A stretch of 64,000 nucleotides of DNA from contig NZ_KI912270.1 of NCBI RefSeq assembly GCF_000243415.2, forward strand, positions 4,791,737-4,855,736, in the 5' to 3' direction. Each line of letters starts with the position of its first letter. The stretch's first letter is position 1. A model generated the notes under the pieces. The model searched no databases. It was not told where the DNA came from and saw only the letters and a list, made by a program, of their open reading frames with translations. Position numbers and translations under genes: made by a program. This stretch comes from Mycolicibacterium tusciae JS617. Lineage in GTDB: Bacteria; Actinomycetota; Actinomycetes; Mycobacteriales; Mycobacteriaceae. Positions 50,980 through 60,308 of the stretch are shown piece by piece.

Positions 50980-51171
50980 CTACACAGGCTGCGAGCTGCC
51001 CGCAAAGTGGGCGATGATCGCCTCGGCTGCCTCATCGCCGGTGAGTTCGCCGCGGCCCATCTTGTCGGTGACGTCGCGGGTGAATGGGTCCAACTCGTGG
51101 CCGGCAAGCGCCAGTGCGGCCTCAGTGACCGCCGCGGCTTCCTGCGCCGCTGCGCTCGTTGGATCCGTCAT
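50980..51171 (-). CDS. VbhA-like antitoxin of the Fic protein
   Basis: A 63-residue protein whose TAG stop directly abuts the Fic start codon. EAALALAGHELDPFTRDVTDKMGRGELTGDEAAEAIIAHF matches the antitoxin VbhA/FicA helical fold (E-L-x(n)-G-x-L-x-x-D-E-A). The inhibitory S/T-x-x-x-E motif is not evident, only an Ala-Gly-His-Glu. The adjacent gene order antitoxin-fic is typical for class I Fic systems. Confidence 0.75.
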   Translation of the reverse strand: MTDPTSAAAQEAAAVTEAALALAGHELDPFTRDVTDKMGRGELTGDEAAEAIIAHFAGSSQPV

Positions 51172-51425
51172 ACACAGCAGTATATCGGCGAACCACCGGA
51201 CTTCCGGACATCAAAATCGTCCGACCAGGCCTGATCAGTTCATCGTGGTGAGTATCCACTGTCCGACAAGAGCGCTGAAGCTCTGGCCGGGGGTGCTTTG
51301 GAATCAGTGCCAGTGAGTACCACGCCGCCTATCAGCGAGCCCGGCAGCGGCCGGCGGGCGCACCGAGTTAGCCGACGCCCTTCGGTCGCGACCGCTACCG
51401 CTCGCTGAGGAAAGCGCGGTGTCTA

Positions 51426-52400
51426 TTAGTTGCCGACGACCCCCGAGGAGCGGGAGGGATCGGGCACCCACCATCCGGGCATGTATTCCACGTAGCCCCA
51501 CGGAGCCAGCTGGTCGGGCCCAACCTGGATGACGTCGCGGACGTCGATGGGCTGCTCCGGCGGCGGCCACGGCGAGGACACCCAGTTCCCGTCCGGGTGG
51601 GGAACGCCGATGCCTGGAGCTATCTCCTGATAGCCCCAGGGGTACAGCGCGTCAGATTCCGGATCGATCACCCGAACATCGCCGATCTCCAGGGGATACT
51701 GCGCCGGTGGCGGCGGGGGAACTGCAAAGCCCGGATTGTCCGGCGCCGGGTACCACAGATTCGGCCCGACCTGCACGCTGTTGGCAGGGGCCAGCTCCCC
51801 CTCTGGCACGTAGACGATCTTGGTGACATCGAGCCAGTACCGCGGATCCTTGCCGTGCGGCGGTTCTTCACCCGGGTTGTCGGTCGGCAGGTCGTTGGCC
51901 GGCGCCTGTGGCATCTCGCCGCTGCCGTAGCTCAGTGAACGCACTTGCCCGGCGGCCTGGCTGGCTTGCTGCTGGGTCGACGCCGTGACGGACTGCGCTT
52001 GGGCAACTTGAGCGCGGAGCGCCTTGAGCACCATCATTTCCGCGGCCGGCGTGCGTGCCGTCGCGGCGGCTTCTGCGATCGAGCGCGTTCGGGCCACGAT
52101 CGTGTCCATTTGGCGCGCGCCGCCCTGGGTGATCTGTGCCGCGCTGCTCAGCTGTGACTCCAAGGCGGTATCGGTGCGGCCGGCAGTGCTCAGCTCGCGG
52201 TTCTGCTTTTCCACCACCGTCGCGTGGCGATCGACCAGCTGGCCAGACAATCCCGACATCTGCTGGCCCGCGCTCATGGCAGAATCGGCAGCCGACTGCA
52301 GTGGCGCTCCCGCCGCGCTGACCGGCCCGGCAGAACCGAACAGCGAGCGGGCACGTTCGACCACCGCGAGCGCCTGGGCCGCCTCTAGCTGAATGGACAC
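51426..52400 (-). CDS. DUF4226-like protein with Trp/Pro-rich repeat C-terminus
   Basis: A 324-residue protein from GTG 52400. The N-terminal about 160 residues are helical and share the DUF4226 pattern with the wall-hydrolase genes at 19.7-22 kb (ALAVVERARSLFGSAGP compared with GEVLGRAHSLFGDPP; RTPAAEMMVLKALRAQVAQ compared with NTPAGQKALLVALRNRVAQ; RSLSYG compared with RSMAYG). The C-terminus has three imperfect repeats of about 40 residues (LYPWGYQEIAPGIGVPHPDG, LAPWGYVEYMPGWWVPDPS, NSVQVGPNLWYPAPDNPG) that may bind a wall component. Probably a secreted ESX-associated protein separated from the main cluster. Confidence 0.68.
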   Translation of the reverse strand: MSIQLEAAQALAVVERARSLFGSAGPVSAAGAPLQSAADSAMSAGQQMSGLSGQLVDRHATVVEKQNRELSTAGRTDTALESQLSSAAQITQGGARQMDTIVARTRSIAEAAATARTPAAEMMVLKALRAQVAQAQSVTASTQQQASQAAGQVRSLSYGSGEMPQAPANDLPTDNPGEEPPHGKDPRYWLDVTKIVYVPEGELAPANSVQVGPNLWYPAPDNPGFAVPPPPPAQYPLEIGDVRVIDPESDALYPWGYQEIAPGIGVPHPDGNWVSSPWPPPEQPIDVRDVIQVGPDQLAPWGYVEYMPGWWVPDPSRSSGVVGN

Positions 52401-52528
52401 GTCTTCGATTATCGGTCATGTGAGGGCGGGATGAACATCAATCTTCGACCAGTGGCGACATCTGCCACCATTGCCCGCTCCCCGGAGCCTCTATCCCTAC
52501 ACTCCCAAACCATCGAACAGTTACGCCC

Positions 52529-54043
52529 ATGACTGCGGCCGATCGCGGCGCAGCCGCCGAACAGCCTCCCGAAGACGTCCAGAGGACGACGCCCGACATC
52601 TCGGCGTCATCACCGCCAACTCACATCGCGAACTACCGGGTCGAGCGGGTCCTGGCCAACGGCGGGATGGGTGCGGTGTACCTCGTGCAGAGTCCGACCC
52701 TGCCCCGCCGCGAAGCCCTCAAGCTGCCACGGGCAGACCTGTCACACGACGCCCACATACGTACTCGGTTCCTCCACGAAGCCGACATCACAGCCGAGCT
52801 TGAACATCCCAATATCGTGCGCCTGTTCGACCGCGGTGAGACCGAAACAGGACAGCTCTGGATCACCATGGAGTACCTCGCGGGAACCAACGCGGAAATG
52901 GCGCTGCGCGACGGGACAATGACGCCGGCGCGCGCACTGCACATCATCACCGAAGTGGCCCGGGCCCTGGACTACGCCCATTCCCGCGGCGTCGTGCACC
53001 AGGACATCAAGCCATCGAACTTTCTGCTCGGTCAGACACAACCGGGTGGTTCCGAACGCGTCGTGCTCAGCGACTTCGGCGCGGCACTGACTTCACAAAA
53101 CACCGAACTTGCCGCGGGCGGCCCCATGGCCGCGACCCTGGCCTACAGCGCGCCCGAGGTCATCACCGGTGAACCCGTTGACGGACGTGCCGACGTCTAC
53201 TCTCTGGGATGCACCCTGTATCGGCTGCTGTCCGGGGTACACCCCTACAACGCCGCCCAAGGGGTCCCTGCGACCGTGAAAGCCCACCTCGACGTCGCCC
53301 CGCCCCGACTCTCCGATCGGCTGTCGTGGGCTTCCCCTCAGCTCGACACCGTCATCTCCAAAGCACTGGCCAAACGCCCCGCTGACCGGTACCGCACCGC
53401 CGGGGCCTTCGCTGCCGCAGCAGTCGATGCCGTCAAACTCGGAAGCCGTGGCTCGTCGACCATCGAGGCGCGCACGTCAGTCACCCGTCGCGTTGAATCG
53501 CCACCCCCAACAAGGCACGCAGACCGCGACGATAACGGCAGCGCAGCTGATTTCATCAACCTTCTCCCCCACACCCGACCCGTCGGCTCGCACCGACGCA
53601 GGTTGGTCGTGGCCAGCTCCCTCGCCGCGGCGATCGCCCTCGTCGCGGCGGTATGGGTCGTCGGCAGCAGCTCCAAATCCCCGCCAAGCGTCGCGCCCAC
53701 GACGACACCTACCCGAGTCAGCGCCCCGCCCGGCGAGGCGCTCGACCGGCTCAGGCGAATACTGCCGGCCGGTTACACCGCGAGAACCTGCAAACCACAA
53801 TCGTCCGCCGCGGCCGCCGGCGTGATCACCTGCGGACGAAACTCCGACTCCGGCGGACCCGGCACTGCCACCTACACCCTGACCAGCTCCCCCGCCGCGC
53901 TGCGCGCCGCACTAAATCAGGTAATCCAGACGACGACGGTCGTGATTTGCCCAGGAAACATCCAGTCACCCGTTCTCTGCCCGACAGGCGTGTCGAAGAC
54001 GTTTAGAGAGGTGCGGCGGCGAGGATGGGGGCAATGGTCGTGA
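52529..54043 (+). CDS. Membrane Ser/Thr protein kinase with truncated sensor domain
   Basis: A 504-residue PknF/PknD-like kinase. Gly loop VLANGGMGAVYLV, catalytic Lys65 (EALKLP), VVHQDIKPSN (Asp159, preceded by Gln rather than Arg, so non-RD), SDFG (Asp182), APE at about 207. One membrane segment lies at about 360-380 (LVVASSLAAAIALVAAVWVVG). The extracellular part follows the mycobacterial kinase sensor pattern up to VVICPGNIQSP, then breaks off into VLCPTGVSKTFREVRRRG and a stop. The usual GPWRR continuation is missing, so the domain is cut near 53970, where the recombinase element begins. Confidence 0.85.
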   Translation: MTAADRGAAAEQPPEDVQRTTPDISASSPPTHIANYRVERVLANGGMGAVYLVQSPTLPRREALKLPRADLSHDAHIRTRFLHEADITAELEHPNIVRLFDRGETETGQLWITMEYLAGTNAEMALRDGTMTPARALHIITEVARALDYAHSRGVVHQDIKPSNFLLGQTQPGGSERVVLSDFGAALTSQNTELAAGGPMAATLAYSAPEVITGEPVDGRADVYSLGCTLYRLLSGVHPYNAAQGVPATVKAHLDVAPPRLSDRLSWASPQLDTVISKALAKRPADRYRTAGAFAAAAVDAVKLGSRGSSTIEARTSVTRRVESPPPTRHADRDDNGSAADFINLLPHTRPVGSHRRRLVVASSLAAAIALVAAVWVVGSSSKSPPSVAPTTTPTRVSAPPGEALDRLRRILPAGYTARTCKPQSSAAAAGVITCGRNSDSGGPGTATYTLTSSPAALRAALNQVIQTTTVVICPGNIQSPVLCPTGVSKTFREVRRRGWGQWS

Positions 54044-54061
54044 GGTAGGAGGGGGCCGGGG

Positions 54062-55570
54062 ATGGCTGATGCTTCGGCTGATGGTTGGACTCTTCATTTC
54101 TACGACTTCCAGCAGCGCTTCGTATCGGTCGACGACGTGATTCCAGGGGTGGGTGATGTCAGGGCCTGGGCGAAGCGAAATGGTGCGCGTGATGGCACTC
54201 CGTTCTTCCTTGATCCGTGGGGCCGGGCGGATGCGTTGGTGAACGCCTATTGGCGAGATCCGCTGGTGCGGGGACGAGCAACGGGGACGCTGCGTCGTTA
54301 CGCCTTGTCGTTGAAGGTGTGGCTGGATTTTCTGCACGCGATGAGCGTTCGATGGGATCAGGCGTCGCGATCGGAACTAGCTGCGTTCAAGGAATGGCGG
54401 CTGTCGGCTGAGGAGAATCCTCACAATGTGAGTCCAAATAGTTTCTGTGTCGACCGCGCGGCAATCCGCGGTTTCTACTCGTGGGCGGCCGAACAGCACG
54501 GAATCGACAACCCCGTCCGAGCCCGTGCGATTGCCACGTCTTGGATGGGCGGGGGCCAAGCCGTGTTGGAGAGCACACCGTCGGGAATGCGCAGGGCCGA
54601 CGTGAAATGGCTTACCCCGCAAGCATTTCGGTTGTGGCAGAACCTGGGGTTGCGCGGTTTCACGATGGAGGGCATGCCGCGCGACGATTGGCGGGGAGCG
54701 ACTGAGGATCGCGACGTCGCATTCGTGGAGGGATTGTTCGGGACGGGTTTACGAATCGGCGAGTGGGCCAGCATGCTGGCCATCGAGGTGCCCGAGCCGG
54801 GCTCGGAGGGGCTGATGCGTTCGCGCGTCGCGTCTCATTGCGCGAAGGGCGGTAGCGGCCGAGCGTTCTGGATGCGGCGCCGCGTCGCCCAACAAGTCCA
54901 CTTCTATCTGCAGGAAGGTAGTCGTACTGCTGCCGTTGCCCGTGCGCAACGCGCCGGTCGGTATGAGCAGATCGCGGATCGTTGGATCGTTGAACATGTC
55001 CGCAGGGATGGGCAGCTGGAGGTCATCGATGCGACGGGATCGCGTCGTACGGTTCGGCTGGATGCACTCGGGCCGTCCACACGAATGACGTTGTTCCGCC
55101 GGGGACGTGATGGCCTGGAACCGATGTGGCTGTGGCTGAATCACGACGGGACACCTCGCCCTAAACATTCCTGGTACAAGACATTCGACCGCGCGAACAC
55201 CAGGGTCGCGAAAGTGCTTGCACCATCAGGGGGTACGCCGTTGTGGTGCCGTCCCCACATGCTGAGGCATTCCTTTGCGCTGCGGTGGTTTTGCATCGCC
55301 ACGTTCGTGGCGTGGCGCCGTACCGATATGTTGACCAAGCAGGAGCAGCGCGACTTCCGTAATCAGCTTGGCGATGTCTGGTTTCTGCTGGCGACACTTC
55401 TCGGACATCGCAGTGCTGAGGTGACACGCAGCGTCTATCTCGAGCCGTTTCAGGCGTTGCAGGTGGAGGAGCTCATCGCGCTGATGGATGCCGATGATCG
55501 GCAATCCCTTGAGCGTCTCGTCGCAACGGTCGGCGTCGGAGAGCCTCGTGTATTGACAGTCCCAATGTGA
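54062..55570 (+). CDS. Tyrosine recombinase 1 of the cluster
   Basis: A 502-residue integrase, first of three. N-terminal SAM-like core-binding domain (TLRRYALSLKVWLDFLHAM). Catalytic residues: Arg in GTGLRIGEWASML, His-x-x-Arg in HMLRHSFALRW, His in LLGHRSAEVTRS, and Tyr in VYLEPFQAL, so the active site looks complete. ATG 54062 follows GGAGGGGGCC. It resembles TnpA of Tn554-type elements. Three such enzymes usually act together at one site. Confidence 0.87.
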   Translation: MADASADGWTLHFYDFQQRFVSVDDVIPGVGDVRAWAKRNGARDGTPFFLDPWGRADALVNAYWRDPLVRGRATGTLRRYALSLKVWLDFLHAMSVRWDQASRSELAAFKEWRLSAEENPHNVSPNSFCVDRAAIRGFYSWAAEQHGIDNPVRARAIATSWMGGGQAVLESTPSGMRRADVKWLTPQAFRLWQNLGLRGFTMEGMPRDDWRGATEDRDVAFVEGLFGTGLRIGEWASMLAIEVPEPGSEGLMRSRVASHCAKGGSGRAFWMRRRVAQQVHFYLQEGSRTAAVARAQRAGRYEQIADRWIVEHVRRDGQLEVIDATGSRRTVRLDALGPSTRMTLFRRGRDGLEPMWLWLNHDGTPRPKHSWYKTFDRANTRVAKVLAPSGGTPLWCRPHMLRHSFALRWFCIATFVAWRRTDMLTKQEQRDFRNQLGDVWFLLATLLGHRSAEVTRSVYLEPFQALQVEELIALMDADDRQSLERLVATVGVGEPRVLTVPM

Positions 55571-57351
55571 CGGGTCACCGTGCGGCGCAGCCGGATCCGG
55601 CCTGGCGAACGGTATTGCGGCGACGCGGGCTGATCGTGACGTTCGTCAGCGAGGATGGCACGCAGTCCAAGGACTTCGACTTCGGTTCACTGCCGGGTAC
55701 TGACGGAATCCGCCGCGATTTCGCGATCGCGTTCGAGGACGCCACCGGTGTGCTGGGCGTATCCAAGCGGTTGAGGGGTGCTGGCGCGCTGTGGCAGTCT
55801 GCCCGGCATGCCTGCTGCTGGCTCGCCGAAAACCGGCCAGGAATTCAGGGACTGGCTGAGTTGTCCGCCGCGGATGCCCGGCTCCTCGCCCTATCGTGTC
55901 GGGTACCCAGCGGTCCTGGCCCGTTGCATAGCCTGAAGACGCTGCTGCGTTGTAGCCCCGTCGTTTCCGACGAGGCACGCCAGGCGTTCACGCGCGTGCG
56001 TCACCCGAAGACGAACACCGCACGCCAGCCCTATTCCACCGAGGAGATGCGCCGCATCACCGTGGTGGCACGGGGAATGGTTCGACGCGCACGTACCCGA
56101 TCGCGGACTCATTGGACGATGGTCGCCGACTATCGCGCGGGACGGTTCGATCACCTCCCCCGCGCAGACCCTCATCGTAGTCTGGCCGAAGTACTCGATC
56201 ATTGCGCCCGTGAGGGAGATTTCCCCCGCACCGCCTCGGGTGCACGGGCGTACGTGACGCGGCGGGTGGCCGCCGCGGCCGGTGGATGCCATCTTCAGTC
56301 GTTCCTGCATCTCAGTCCGGGCGAGGCGTGGGCCTTTGGTGTTCTGCTCGCCAGCCTGACCGGCCTGAACCTGTCGATGCTGGACTCGCTGCCCGCGCCG
56401 CACCGACACGCCAGCAGCCCCGATGAACCCGGCATCGTGTTCATCAGCGCCGACAAGCCCCGTCGGGGGAGAAGGTCGGTCATGACGGTGCCGGTGACCG
56501 CGCTGCGCCCCGAACTGCGGCCACTTGGTGGGGAGAATCGGCGCGCCGCAGTGGCCAACACGTCACTGACGACCGCGTACGGCGTCTTCATGTTGCTGCT
56601 GGAATTGACCGAACCGGCCCGCGCGCTGACCGGGTCCCAGCGCGCATTCATCTATTACAGCGCCCAGCCCGACCATGTCGAACAGAAACTCTTCGGATAC
56701 GGAATCAGCAGCACAGCCTCCGGAGTCAACGCTCGACGGCGTTGGATGGCGCCATGGCTGACCGGTGACCCTGAGCGTGACGAGTTGCTCCTCGGGATCA
56801 GCATGGATCGGCTGCGCAAGACCTACCTGGAGCAGGTCCGAAAACCCATATCCCACACCCCGGCCACGTTGGCTCGCTACCTGAGCCGCATGGACCCTGT
56901 GCGCAACGAGGGCTTCCAGATCGTCGCCGAGGCCCTCGATGAGCAAGTCGCACGCGCACTGGCCCGACGATCGATCACGGTACAACCGGAAACCCACGAC
57001 ACCGGATCCAACCAGGACGCCCTGCTCGGCAATTGCGCCGATTTCGAGCACTCGCCGATCGACGGTAACCGGTGCCGCCAATCGTTCATGGCGTGCCTTG
57101 ACTGCAGCAACGCCCGCGCCTACCCGCGCCACCTACCGATTCAACTAGTCGTTGCCGACCGGCTTCGCGGCCTACGCCAAGAGATGCCCCTCGGGCAGTG
57201 GATCGCCGAGCACGCGGGTCCTCTCGCGCAACTGGACGACATCTTCGCCGAGTACGAGCAGGCCCAGCTGACCGCCGCGCGAGCCGAGATCACCGACAGC
57301 GATCACCAGACGGTCAACCTTCTGCTGACGGGAAACCTCGAAGCATCATGA
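55567..57351 (+). CDS. Tyrosine recombinase 2 of the cluster
   Basis: A 594-residue protein whose GTG overlaps the previous stop. The catalytic domain is diverged: ASLTGLNLSMLDSLP stands where the first Arg box is expected, with SMDRLRKTYLEQVRK and TLARYLSRMDPVR in the region of the H-x-x-R box and Tyr. A Cys-rich segment near the C-terminus (NCADFEHSPIDGNRCRQSFMACLDCSNA) is a probable zinc module. Such middle members of recombinase trios often have incomplete active sites and serve structural roles. Confidence 0.75.
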   Translation: MTGHRAAQPDPAWRTVLRRRGLIVTFVSEDGTQSKDFDFGSLPGTDGIRRDFAIAFEDATGVLGVSKRLRGAGALWQSARHACCWLAENRPGIQGLAELSAADARLLALSCRVPSGPGPLHSLKTLLRCSPVVSDEARQAFTRVRHPKTNTARQPYSTEEMRRITVVARGMVRRARTRSRTHWTMVADYRAGRFDHLPRADPHRSLAEVLDHCAREGDFPRTASGARAYVTRRVAAAAGGCHLQSFLHLSPGEAWAFGVLLASLTGLNLSMLDSLPAPHRHASSPDEPGIVFISADKPRRGRRSVMTVPVTALRPELRPLGGENRRAAVANTSLTTAYGVFMLLLELTEPARALTGSQRAFIYYSAQPDHVEQKLFGYGISSTASGVNARRRWMAPWLTGDPERDELLLGISMDRLRKTYLEQVRKPISHTPATLARYLSRMDPVRNEGFQIVAEALDEQVARALARRSITVQPETHDTGSNQDALLGNCADFEHSPIDGNRCRQSFMACLDCSNARAYPRHLPIQLVVADRLRGLRQEMPLGQWIAEHAGPLAQLDDIFAEYEQAQLTAARAEITDSDHQTVNLLLTGNLEAS

Positions 57352-59489
57352 CGCAACCGGCTGAAGCTTTCGAGGTCGTGGCAGGTATCGACATCGGCCC
57401 CGAAACAGCAGTCTTGCTTAACCGCACGCTCCACATCGACGGGATCCGGTGCCGATTCGGCGACCCGGTATGGGATCTGTCCGTGGCGATCGAAGACCGC
57501 CACAGCGCAGGACAGGCCGTGCACTGGGAGGGATTCCCAACGCCATTTCGCCACGCCTGCAAGCTCTACCTGTTCGCCCTGCTCAACATTATTGACGACG
57601 CACCCCGCCTTGACAGTTCCCGATCGCTCTATCCGCACATCAAGACGATCTGGGGCGAGCTGGTGCCGTTACGCCGGTTCACGACGTGGCTGGCGGAGCG
57701 GGGTGTCACATCGTTTGACCGGGTCAGCGTCGAACACCTCGACGACTATCTGCGCCACGTCACTGAACCCAGCGGTGTCAGCGCCGGATCCAAACGCTCT
57801 GCGCTACAGGCCATCAAGCGTCTGCAGATGTACCGGGATGCCCTGCCCGCCCATTGCCGGCTCCCCGCGGGCCCGTTGTGGGGCGGTGCGAGTGCACGAG
57901 GGCTCGCCCACTATGAATCATCCTGGGGCAAGCCGAACACGACCCCTCGCATTCATCCCGATGTCATGGAGCCGCTGCTCTCGGCAGCGTTGGTGGTGAC
58001 ACACACGGTTGCCGACGATCTCCTTCCCGCAGCGCGCAACCTTCTCGCGATGCGGTATCTAGCCCATCAGATCGCGCCGGACATTCGGCGGGCTCGTACT
58101 CGTACCGTGTCGGTGTTCGAGACCACCAAGGCTCAACTCGAATGCCTGCTGGCGGCAATGAGCCGCGATGGCGCCGCACTTCCGGGTATCCGGACGGGTG
58201 AGGTGACCAGGGTCGATCTGATGGGGTTGGCCGTGGGTGGATGGCTGCACCACACCGAACTGAAACGCATGAAAGAGACTTCGGTCCTTGTAACCAAGTC
58301 TGGATTGCCGATCGACGTGGACATGTTGCGCATCAACATATTTAGCGTCATCGGCACGCACTGCTGGCGTAAATCCCCTGTCGACGCGAGTGAACTCGTC
58401 GAACTGCTGCGCCACGTCACGACGGCCTGTTTCCTCGTCATCGCCTACCTGTCGGGTGTCCGTACCGGAGAGGCACTGAACCTGCGACGCGGATGCATCA
58501 GCCGGGACTCCAATTTGGCGTTGACTCTCATGTCCGGCCAGCAGTTGAAGGCCGAAGGGTCGTGCCGGGACCGATCGCCTGCCACGATCCCGTGGGTCGT
58601 CACCGACGAAACCGCCCACGCCGTCAGCATTCTTGAGCAGATTACTGTGAGCGATCTACTCTTTCCGGGTTTCAAGCTCCTCTCCGAGGCCCAATTTCGC
58701 TTCGGCGCTACCCGCACCAGAACACCCGGCTCCATCAACACTGACATCACCAGCTTCATCGAATGGTTCAACCGCGAGGTCGCCCCAGCAATCAGCCATC
58801 CGCAGATCGGCGCCGATCCGCACGGCAAGATTCAAGTGCCGCGACTGCGGCGCACGCTGGCATGGCATATCGTACGGCGGCCTGGCGGAACGATCGCCGG
58901 CGCAACGCAATACGGCCATTTGCACACCCAAATGATCCAAGGGTATGCCGGCGGAGCTGATGCAGGGTTTCTCGACGAAATCACGTTCGAACAGTTCCTG
59001 CACCGTGCTGAGATCATCCACGACGATTCCCAAAGACTGGAACGCGGCGAGCACGTCTCCGGTCCGGCCGCCGATGAGTACCGGGCCCGCGTTGGTAGGG
59101 CAAGCACATTCGCGGGCTTGACAGTAACCACCAAGAGTCAGATCAACAACGCACTATCAAACCCCGACTTACAGATCCACCACGGGGCGGTCGTGACGTG
59201 CGTGTTCCGGCGCGCCACCGCAGCCTGCCTCGAACCTGCCGACAGCTCCGCTGAACCCTTTTGGAGTCGGTGCCGTCTGGGCTGCGTCAACGCCGCCCGT
59301 ACCGACCGCGACGCTGCGAACCTTCGCGAGCACGTCACAGCACTCGAACGTGACCTGGCGACACTCGAAGTGCCAGAACCGCTGCGGCAGCGAATTCAGG
59401 TTCGCCTCATCGAGCACCGAAAGGCCCTCGCAGGACACGAATCCAGCCGACCGATGACGATCTCCCAACGAGACGAGGAAGGCGAATGA
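57348..59489 (+). CDS. Tyrosine recombinase 3 of the cluster (TnpB-like)
   Basis: A 713-residue protein from ATG 57348, which overlaps the previous stop by ATGA; the frame is open further upstream but there it reads against recombinase 2. Arg box: AYLSGVRTGEALNLRRG. RLRRTLAWHIVRRPGG stands for H-x-x-R. GATQYGHLHTQMIQGYAG carries His and the Tyr nucleophile. The C-terminus has Cys-rich blocks (ACLEP, RCRLGCVNAA) and a coiled coil (NLREHVTALERDLATLE). Similar in size and features to TnpB of Tn554. Confidence 0.83.
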   Translation: MTQPAEAFEVVAGIDIGPETAVLLNRTLHIDGIRCRFGDPVWDLSVAIEDRHSAGQAVHWEGFPTPFRHACKLYLFALLNIIDDAPRLDSSRSLYPHIKTIWGELVPLRRFTTWLAERGVTSFDRVSVEHLDDYLRHVTEPSGVSAGSKRSALQAIKRLQMYRDALPAHCRLPAGPLWGGASARGLAHYESSWGKPNTTPRIHPDVMEPLLSAALVVTHTVADDLLPAARNLLAMRYLAHQIAPDIRRARTRTVSVFETTKAQLECLLAAMSRDGAALPGIRTGEVTRVDLMGLAVGGWLHHTELKRMKETSVLVTKSGLPIDVDMLRINIFSVIGTHCWRKSPVDASELVELLRHVTTACFLVIAYLSGVRTGEALNLRRGCISRDSNLALTLMSGQQLKAEGSCRDRSPATIPWVVTDETAHAVSILEQITVSDLLFPGFKLLSEAQFRFGATRTRTPGSINTDITSFIEWFNREVAPAISHPQIGADPHGKIQVPRLRRTLAWHIVRRPGGTIAGATQYGHLHTQMIQGYAGGADAGFLDEITFEQFLHRAEIIHDDSQRLERGEHVSGPAADEYRARVGRASTFAGLTVTTKSQINNALSNPDLQIHHGAVVTCVFRRATAACLEPADSSAEPFWSRCRLGCVNAARTDRDAANLREHVTALERDLATLEVPEPLRQRIQVRLIEHRKALAGHESSRPMTISQRDEEGE

Positions 59490-59894
59490 CTCTCGTGGCC
59501 GATGGCGCCGCACGCAACGATGACGAACGGCAGCGGGTCCGGGCCGCCATCAACCGCCTCCGAGACAACAAAGCTGAGCAGAGCAACGGCGCGCACACTG
59601 TAGTGGCCTTGGCTGACGAATCAGGAATACCACGGCAGAGACTCTACGAACATCACGGCGATCTGCTGAACGAGTTCAAGGCGACGGTCGGGTGCGGTCC
59701 CGTCACCCCGAATGCCGATGCTCTGCAACGACAACTTGCACAGGCCCGTGATCACAACCAAGAACTGGCGGCCGAAAATAGCTCAACTGCGAAGCAAGAT
59801 CAGGACGCTCTCAGCGGTGATCACCGAACTCACGCACGAAACCTCCGGAGCCAACGTCGTTGTTTCGATGCCACGCAAACACCCGGGGCGGTGA
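59486..59894 (+). pseudogene. tnpC: TnpC-like small protein, frameshifted
   Basis: It overlaps the previous stop by ATGA. Frame 1 reads VADGAARNDDERQRVRAAINRL, an HTH (VVALADESGIPRQRLYEHH) and the start of a coiled coil (LQRQLAQARDHNQELAAEN). The coil continues in the other frame (IAQLRSKIRTLSAVITELTHE) to VVVSMPRKHPGR and a stop at 59894. One extra base near 59780 explains the break. TnpC of Tn554 is a small coiled-coil accessory protein that sets transposition efficiency and orientation. Confidence 0.75.
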
Positions 59895-60017
59895 CTGTGC
59901 GACTTTCCCCCCGGCGTTAGAAGGGAGGATCGACTGATGCGGGGCTGGAGTCAGCGGCGACGGTTGGGGTGCTTCCTTGCGGCGCCGTCGCGGCCGCACT
60001 ACGCGGGGCGGCGGTGG

Positions 60018-60308
60018 TCATGGCGTGGTCCTCTCGTCGGCACGGTCAGTGGAGGTGTCGGGGTGCCCGGGCGGGCAGCAGCCCGCCGTTTCACCGCGCC
60101 CGCGGCGGTGCAGGGTGTAGCCGACGGCGGCGAGCACCACCACGGCCGCGGCACCGATCAGCCACGGATTGCCCAGCGCACCGCCGAGGACCCCCAGCGC
60201 GCCGCCGGCGATCAGCACCGGCCCGGCGCAGCACAGCACCAGCAGAGCCCCGACGCCCACCAGGCCCAGGACCCCGGCCACGCCAGGGGAGCTCCGTCCG
60301 GTGGCCAT
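60018..60308 (-). CDS. Small mercury-transporter-like membrane protein
   Basis: A 96-residue protein overlapping the stop of the regulator by ATGA (start ATG 60308). Two membrane segments are joined by a short loop; the first holds a Cys-Cys pair (GALLVLCCAGPVLIAGG), as in MerT-type mercuric ion importers, and a second Cys-Cys lies in the tail (AGCCPPGHP). It would bring Hg(II) into the cell for reduction. The name is left open because MerT, MerC, MerE, MerF and MerH cannot be told apart with confidence. Confidence 0.72.
   Translation of the reverse strand: MATGRSSPGVAGVLGLVGVGALLVLCCAGPVLIAGGALGVLGGALGNPWLIGAAAVVVLAAVGYTLHRRGRGETAGCCPPGHPDTSTDRADERTTP

Larger units (their letters stand above)
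53970..59935 (+). mobile_element. Recombinase-cluster element (three tyrosine recombinases + TnpC-like)
   Basis: Four genes, each overlapping the previous stop by ATGA or GTGA, form a transposition unit of the Tn554/RIT type. The left border is inferred from the sudden loss of kinase sequence at about 53970. I did not find the remaining part of the kinase at the right side, so a simple insertion is not proven. Confidence 0.65.
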
